DNA of 64,000 nucleotides from Ferrimonas kyonanensis DSM 18153. Its GTDB lineage: Bacteria > Pseudomonadota > Gammaproteobacteria > Enterobacterales > Shewanellaceae. A program made the position numbers and the translations under genes. Each line of letters opens with the position of its first letter. The stretch's first letter is position 1. Shown piece by piece: positions 58,803-64,000 of the stretch. A model generated the notes under the pieces. That model searched no databases. It was not told the origin of the DNA and saw nothing but the letters and a program-made list of their open reading frames with translations. Location: contig NZ_KE384369.1 in NCBI RefSeq assembly GCF_000425405.1, positions 54,068 through 118,067 on the forward strand, given 5' to 3'.

Positions 58803-59123
58803 TTAACTCCTCTTGTCCAATGCCAGGCGTATCCGGGTAACCAGGTAACCCACAAATCCTGCGGCCATCAGGCCGATGCCGGTGGGCTGGCGCCAGTTTG
58901 CGGCGGCCTCCCCGCCCCAGAACCACAGTGCAAACCCACCGACAAACGCCAGCAGTGCCACAAAGCTGTGATTCATCAGTTGGGTGCGTTTATTGATGGC
59001 AGAAATACGTTGCGCCGATTCAATGGACTCGGTGTCCGCGGTCAGATCCACCTTGCAGTGGGAGCAACTCTTAGCCTTATCGGAGATTCGTTTACCACAG
59101 GCGGGACAATCAATTAATGCCAT
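58803..59123 (-). CDS. zinc-ribbon membrane protein
   Basis: 106 residues: N-terminal zinc ribbon (MALIDCPACGKRISDKAKSC then HCK, two CxxC pairs) and two C-terminal membrane helices (about 55-72, 82-98). Zinc ribbon would be cytoplasmic. ATG 59123 has AAAGGAG; reading extends to 59219. First of the operon with yeaC-like and creA. Function unknown. Confidence 0.75.
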   Translation of the reverse strand: MALIDCPACGKRISDKAKSCSHCKVDLTADTESIESAQRISAINKRTQLMNHSFVALLAFVGGFALWFWGGEAAANWRQPTGIGLMAAGFVGYLVTRIRLALDKRS

Positions 59124-59248
59124 TTCCACTCCTTTGTGTCTAAGTTTACGGCAATGGCATAACAGGGGGTAAGCCGTAAACAGCAGTGCGCCGCCTACTA
59201 TTACAGAGGCGGCGCACAAGGTAAAGCCCTATGGCGGCAGATTCCGGC

Positions 59249-60940
59249 CTAGTCGTTGGCGGACTCGATCTTACTGGCCTTTGGCTTCACATCCGGCGAC
59301 GTACGCCAGTATTCGGCCACGGTCTGCTTCATCTCCTTGGACAACAACAGCAACCCCACCAGGTTCGGCAGCGTCATCAACACGATGGACACCGCCGCCA
59401 GATTCCAGACCACGGTGGTATCTGCCACTGCGGCCACCATGAAGCCCGCTACATAAAACACCCGATAGGTGAGAATCCAGCGACTGCCAAACAGGTAGGT
59501 CACCGCCCGATCACCGTAGTAGGACCAGGCGATGGCGGTGGAGAAGGCGAACAGCAGCAGGCCGATGGACACCACGTACTGGCCGTAGTCACCGAAGTAG
59601 CCTCGAGTAAAGGCCTTGGTGGTCAACTCGGCGGAATGAATCAGCGATCGCCCTTCGATGGTCACGTCCAGATCCAACGGCTTGCCCTTGCTGATCTCCA
59701 GGTTGCCACTGAACGGGAACCCCTTGACCGTGTAGCGCACGTCCTCGGCCACAGAGCGGGCGGCGATGAGGGTAAAGTCCTGGTTTACCGCCTCGCCATC
59801 GCGAATCACGATGACACCATTGTAGGCGTTCACCTCACTGTCCGCGCCGGTGAGATAGTGGAACAGTTCCGTCTTGTCCACATCGCTGCTGTCGCTGTAA
59901 TGGCCACTGATGAATTCGAGGTCGGCAGTCTGGAAGCTGTTGTGATGCTTTTCGGTCCACACCCCGGAGGAGAGAATCACCATCCCGGTCAGGGTGCAGA
60001 CGATGATGGTGTCGATGAAGGGTTCAAGAATCGACACCATGCCTTCGGAAACCGGCTCATCGGCTCGAGCAGAGGCGTGGGCGATGGGCGCACTACCTTG
60101 ACCCGCTTCGTTGGAGAACAGGCCGCGGTTAACGCCACGGTTAAAGGCGTAGGCAAAGGTCGCCCCCAGGAAACCGCCGGTGGCAGCAGAGCCGGTAAAG
60201 GCGTCGGCGAACACCGACAGGAAAGACGGCACCAGGTTTTCGATATTGAAAACGATCACCGACAGTGCGCCGATGACGTACAGCACCGACATCGCCGGCA
60301 CCAGGGTCGAGGTCACCTTGGCGATGCGGCTAATGCCGCCGAGAATCACCAGGGCCAACAGCACCGACAACACGCCGCCGGTCATTACCGGCGCGATGCC
60401 AAAGGTGGCTTCCATGCTGACGGCAATGTTATTAACCTGGGGCATGTTACCGGTACCGAATGAACTGACGATGGTCGCCAGGGCGAAGATCACCCCCAGC
60501 CATTTCATGTTCAGCGCCTTGTCCATGAAATACATCGGGCCACCGGCCATGGTGCCGTCATCGGTCTGTTCCCGGTACTTATGGGACAGGGTCACCTCGA
60601 CGAACTTGGTGGTCATGCCCAAAAATGCGGTCATCCACATCCAGAACAACGCCGCCGGACCACCAAGGAAGATCGCCAGCCCTACCCCACCGATGTTACC
60701 GGTACCGACGGTGCCGGACAGCGCCGTCGACAAGGCCTGGAAATGACTGGTATCGCCGGGAGCACGTTTATGATCGTGCTTACCACCGACAATCTGCCAG
60801 GCGCGGCGGAAGTAGCGGATCTGCGGAAAACCCAGGTACAGCGTAAAGAACAGACCGACACCCAGCAGCACCCACGGGAACCATGGGGCCGAACCGAGTA
60901 TGCCGTCGAGGGACAGCAGAAAGTTGTTGATTGCCTGCAA
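59249..60940 (-). CDS. AgcS-family amino acid:cation symporter with hydrophilic insertion
   Basis: 563 residues. [61 protein letters not shown] and [22 protein letters not shown] are sodium:alanine symporter motifs. Between about residues 335 and 445 an extra polar stretch interrupts the transporter, absent from most AgcS proteins. TTG 60940 (MQAINNFLL) is preferred: AAGGA at a proper distance; a GTG at 60970 would add ten residues. 60941-61274 shows nothing else. Confidence 0.85.
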   Translation of the reverse strand: MQAINNFLLSLDGILGSAPWFPWVLLGVGLFFTLYLGFPQIRYFRRAWQIVGGKHDHKRAPGDTSHFQALSTALSGTVGTGNIGGVGLAIFLGGPAALFWMWMTAFLGMTTKFVEVTLSHKYREQTDDGTMAGGPMYFMDKALNMKWLGVIFALATIVSSFGTGNMPQVNNIAVSMEATFGIAPVMTGGVLSVLLALVILGGISRIAKVTSTLVPAMSVLYVIGALSVIVFNIENLVPSFLSVFADAFTGSAATGGFLGATFAYAFNRGVNRGLFSNEAGQGSAPIAHASARADEPVSEGMVSILEPFIDTIIVCTLTGMVILSSGVWTEKHHNSFQTADLEFISGHYSDSSDVDKTELFHYLTGADSEVNAYNGVIVIRDGEAVNQDFTLIAARSVAEDVRYTVKGFPFSGNLEISKGKPLDLDVTIEGRSLIHSAELTTKAFTRGYFGDYGQYVVSIGLLLFAFSTAIAWSYYGDRAVTYLFGSRWILTYRVFYVAGFMVAAVADTTVVWNLAAVSIVLMTLPNLVGLLLLSKEMKQTVAEYWRTSPDVKPKASKIESAND

Positions 60941-61274
60941 AACGAATTCCTTATTATTGTGTTCGGCCACTCCAGGCCATCAAAAGCTGCATCGGTTTCA
61001 GGGCTATCTCGGACAGAGGTTCTGACTGTCCTTGGGGGCAAAACGATCGAGTGCCGCTTAATTTGCCAATAGAAACACCCTGTTACAGAGCAGTTAAGAC
61101 CCTACACTATCAACAACAAAAGGGCAGACTCAAGGAAGGGTCAACTCGGCAAAGCTGAGCATTGTGCCAGACTACCGCCATCAGGCAGCAGGTAGTGCTG
61201 GCCCCCGGTCTTTGAGGGCCGAATCCCTCGCTAAAGCCAGGAAAATGGCGGGTATTGCTCCAATTGCGACAATC

Positions 61275-62177
61275 TCAACTTTCCTGATCTGAAGCGGGAT
61301 TATCCGCCGCCGCCTGCAGCATGAAGTCGCCGGCTGGCGCGGTATGACTCAACTTGGCGGCCACGTCGAGAATGCCGTCCAACAGTGGGCTGTCCTTGCG
61401 GTACGCCAGATACACCGGCCGCTCTATCAGGCTCTCGTGAGCCACCTGGTACAACTGACCACTGTCGACAAACGGCTGGGCCATGGACTGCGGCAGGTAG
61501 GCCGCCCCGCCCCGGCTCAGCAGCACATCCAGGGCGATGCGGGCCCCGGAGGTGCGCATCGACGGCGCGCCGAGATTGGGGTGTCGGCGTGCGTGCTCCT
61601 GGGAAAACGCCACCCCCCAGTCCAGATACACGTAATCCTGATTCAGGGCCTGCTCCAGTTGCTGGCTGCGGGTACTGACCAGCACCAGTGGCAATGTTGT
61701 CATCTGCCGGCACTCCAGCAGTTCCGATTTCACCGGCTCAAACAGGATCCCCATGTCCAGGGTGCGTTGCAACAACGCTCGGTTCACCTGCTCCTGACTC
61801 AGGGTGTCGGCACAAAACGCGTAACCGGTCAGGGTCTCGGTGATCACTCCCAGGCAATGCTGCAGATAGGCATCCCAGATGTTGGGGGTACCGGCGATGG
61901 TAAGCTGAGCCTGCTCCTGATGAGTCAGCTTCAGGTCGTCTTTGGCCTGCTGCAGGGTGCTGACCATCACCTCGGCATAACGGACCAGCCGCTCTCCCGA
62001 CGACGTTAGATGGATGTTGTTGCGTTGACGAACAAACAAGGTGGTATCGAAATACTCTTCCAGCTGTTTGATGCGGGCACTGACGGCAGCCTGAGTAATA
62101 TTGAGTCGCTCTGCCGCCCGGCCAAAGTGGCGCTCTCTGGCCACTTCCAGAAAGGTTCTGAACCCTTTTACGTCCAT
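61275..62177 (-). CDS. HdfR-like LysR-family regulator
   Basis: 300 residues. DNA-binding domain with RTFLEVARERHFGRAAERLN and SARIKQLEEYFDTTLFVRQR, NNIHLTSSGERLVRYAE. This matches E. coli HdfR, a repressor of flagellar master genes; whether it does the same here is unknown. Effector domain diverges. Adjacent genes give no hint of its target. Confidence 0.8.
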   Translation of the reverse strand: MDVKGFRTFLEVARERHFGRAAERLNITQAAVSARIKQLEEYFDTTLFVRQRNNIHLTSSGERLVRYAEVMVSTLQQAKDDLKLTHQEQAQLTIAGTPNIWDAYLQHCLGVITETLTGYAFCADTLSQEQVNRALLQRTLDMGILFEPVKSELLECRQMTTLPLVLVSTRSQQLEQALNQDYVYLDWGVAFSQEHARRHPNLGAPSMRTSGARIALDVLLSRGGAAYLPQSMAQPFVDSGQLYQVAHESLIERPVYLAYRKDSPLLDGILDVAAKLSHTAPAGDFMLQAAADNPASDQES

Positions 62178-62709
62178 TTTTCACCTCACACATTTGTGGC
62201 GAAATAGTAACAACCGAATTTTGTCGTGACGATAGAAATATACCGTTTTTCTTTTCTTGGCCGACGCCCTATCTTGCGCCGATTCTCCACATCGGAGCCA
62301 CCCATTAACCCATTGTAAGGGTTTCATTTAGATAGGGTCAGTTTGGCCAAGTGTCTGCAGACGACGCCGATGACATCAAAGAGTGCCACAAGCTCCCCAA
62401 CGCAAGCGGGCAAAAGCGACCATTTCACCCCACTCAAACGCTGGATACTGGGAAGATGGTCCGCTAAGCCAAGGAAGAAAGCCCTTGGGAGCGGCCTTCT
62501 CGAGAATGAACTGCTCAACAACGCCGCGCCCTTCTGTACAGAAAGGTGGTCAAGAAACGCTCACGCTTTCGCCCTGGTGCATTGATGCCTACAACGGTGA
62601 GCCGTTCCAATCTCCAGTTTTTTTCTTTAAAAATTATCGAATTAGCTAGAAAGATCTCTATCTATGTATTTTACTTAAAACAGGCAACCACGATTCACGG
62701 ATGAGAAAC
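62178..62709. other. intergenic, no gene supported
   Basis: 532 bases between divergent hdfR-like and adhesin genes. Several short open frames on both strands lack ribosome sites and family resemblance. Base composition shifts to AT-rich from about 62600. Confidence 0.4.
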
Positions 62710-64000
62710 ATGGCGAACAAAAAAAGCGTCGGGGCAAGCGGGAAAAAAGCAACCAGCAAAGGTAAGAAGAGTCACGGGTTAGAACAAAAGCAACCAACAA
62801 AAAAAAAGAAGCTCAGACTGCATTCACACCTAAAGGTTAATATCCCACTTTTTCAATCACTCATGATGATACTGCCATCATTGGCTAAACAGGTTGCTGC
62901 CGAGAGTGCAGGCAATTCCGCTGATAACTCAGATCAAGTAACCGCCGATAGGGTGACAGAAAAAGATGCCATCGACGACCATGGAAAAACGGACTTATCA
63001 GCAGTTACTCATCAAGAGGCTCAAACGAGTGACAACGACGTAAACTCAACCTTAAGTGCCAGTCACACTCCCCGTGGATCCCACGCTCACTTTGTTCCCT
63101 CTCATCATTTATCGGCGCTGTCTCACCCTCAAGTCCATTACATTCCTTCGGTATCGATGCCGACCATCTCATCAGGAAGCAACAGCCATCCCACTCATTC
63201 GAATGGGGCTACGACACCCGATTTACCCGTTACCTTCATGCCAGAAGTCATAAAAGGTACGTACGGAGAGCTCCATGTCGATGCCAATGGTCAATACACA
63301 TTTGTATTGAATCCAGATTCACCTCACTACATCCTGTTGAATCAGCACCAACAAGGCACTGACCATTTCTTGTTGCATCTCTCTAATGGCTCGAGCGTCA
63401 TTGTTCAAATTCCAGTCACAGGAAAGCAAGACACGCCAGCGATTTCTGGTGACTTAACAGGTGTTGTTACGGAAGATCATAATATTGATTCACAGGGCTT
63501 GTTACATGCGAACGGTAAAATTGATGTCATAGACCCTGATCAAAATGAAAGTTCGGTGAAGCCAGAGGTCATCTCTGGGAAGTATGGCTCATTGACGATC
63601 GATGCCGATGGACACTGGAGATATCAAGTTGATAACTCGCTCTCTACTATCCAAGCGTTAACCGAAGCCACTTCATTGCACGAAAGCTTCACTATTCACA
63701 CCAAAGACGGCACGCCGCAAACGATTGATATGACGATTGGCGGCAACGACGACAATGCCGTAATTACGGGTGTGGATGCGGGTGCGGTAACAGAAGATTT
63801 AACGACGCACGTTCAAGGCCAGCTTTCAGTAACGGACTCCGATCTTAGCGAGGATCATTTTCAGGCATCACAACTGACTGGCAATTTTGGTACATTAGTT
63901 ATCACGAAAAATGGAGCGTGGACCTACGATCTCGATAACACCAACCCAGCCGTGCAAGCCTTGGGCAAAGGCGCGGCGGCCACCGACACCATCACCGTTC
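62710..64000 (+). CDS. VCBS-repeat large adhesin, N-terminal part (cut by window)
   Basis: 430 residues seen, open to the edge. Lys-rich N terminus (MANKKSVGASGKKATSKG), a hydrophobic stretch at about 50-65 (IPLFQSLMMILPSLAKQV), a His/Ser-rich linker (about 70-180), and at least three VCBS-type units: GKYGSLTIDADGHWRYQVDN, then DNAVITGVDAGAVTEDL and FGTLVITKNGAWTYDLDNTN. Such proteins are usually several thousand residues and secreted by type I systems for biofilm attachment. ATG 62710 has GGATGA upstream; ATG 62701 has none. More AT-rich than the core. Confidence 0.85.
   Translation, partial: MANKKSVGASGKKATSKGKKSHGLEQKQPTKKKKLRLHSHLKVNIPLFQSLMMILPSLAKQVAAESAGNSADNSDQVTADRVTEKDAIDDHGKTDLSAVTHQEAQTSDNDVNSTLSASHTPRGSHAHFVPSHHLSALSHPQVHYIPSVSMPTISSGSNSHPTHSNGATTPDLPVTFMPEVIKGTYGELHVDANGQYTFVLNPDSPHYILLNQHQQGTDHFLLHLSNGSSVIVQIPVTGKQDTPAISGDLTGVVTEDHNIDSQGLLHANGKIDVIDPDQNESSVKPEVISGKYGSLTIDADGHWRYQVDNSLSTIQALTEATSLHESFTIHTKDGTPQTIDMTIGGNDDNAVITGVDAGAVTEDLTTHVQGQLSVTDSDLSEDHFQASQLTGNFGTLVITKNGAWTYDLDNTNPAVQALGKGAAATDTITV

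Noticed and set aside
59231..60463. 410-codon plus-strand frame over the AgcS gene
   Set aside because: Composition is His/Gln/Arg-rich with no domain; shadow of the symporter gene.
62343..62649. Two overlapping short plus-strand frames before the adhesin gene
   Set aside because: No ribosome site, no recognisable domain, biased composition; treated as intergenic.

Overview
The window reads as a chromosomal segment of a marine-type gammaproteobacterium of the Shewanella/Ferrimonas kind (order Alteromonadales). This is inferred from gene content: a pentaheme NrfA with CxxCK active-site heme, MocR, HdfR, YajD, YjgN, YeaC, CreA, MltF and FadH proteins close to the enteric/Shewanella forms, and VCR-like attC sites. 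Most of the DNA is GC-rich core sequence. Two stretches (about 22.1-28.5 kb and 34.8-40.1 kb) are visibly AT-rich accessory DNA, and the last 1.3 kb is the AT-richer start of a giant adhesin gene.

Layout. 0-15.7 kb: a Bax-like glucosaminidase and membrane protein; a complete potABCD polyamine importer with promoter and terminator; a ceramidase-like membrane hydrolase; a divergent LysR/alkylsulfatase (SdsB/SdsA-type) pair; a chemoreceptor; a REP-associated tyrosine transposase (RAYT) embedded in GACACCCA-type repeats that point inward from both sides; a lipoprotein; and an LpxL-family acyltransferase. 15.7-21.7 kb: a CsaA-like tRNA-binding protein whose 3' end has been tandemly duplicated, an AAA ATPase, a peroxiredoxin, a MocR regulator, and nrfA with a perfect-spaced NarL/NarP 7-2-7 site.

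22.1-28.5 kb is an accessory island in which every gene is on the minus strand. Its centre (23.66-27.61 kb) is a four-cassette integron cassette array without an integrase in view: each gene is followed on its own strand by a recognisable attC site of 56-125 bp. One cassette, a SEC-C protein, is interrupted by a single in-frame TAA. A family of non-coding dispersed repeats sits between the accessory genes here and again in the second island (34.8-40.1 kb). The second island holds a DUF2391 membrane protein, an orphan N-acetylglutaminylglutamine-synthetase-like protein whose ATP-grasp half looks catalytically dead, a TPR protein, a DUF5677 protein with half an attC site, and a small membrane-anchored protein.

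Between the islands (28.7-34.6 kb) lie stress and ion genes (tandem USP, ZntB, MgtE) followed by a RimB-RimK-aspartoacylase-like operon of the ribosomal S6 glutamylation / osmoadaptation type. 40.4-62.2 kb returns to core genes: yajD, an orphan fetB, a rhomboid protease, an epoxide-hydrolase-like enzyme, mltF, an outer-membrane barrel protein, fadH with a CRP-like site, sppA, ansA, an Acg-like nitroreductase, an M48 peptidase + YjgN pair, MAPEG, a secreted EndoU nuclease directly followed by a small acidic protein, creA, yeaC, an AgcS symporter with a large hydrophilic insertion, and hdfR. The window ends inside a VCBS-repeat adhesin. Several genes appear to start at TTG with a well-placed Shine-Dalgarno sequence.
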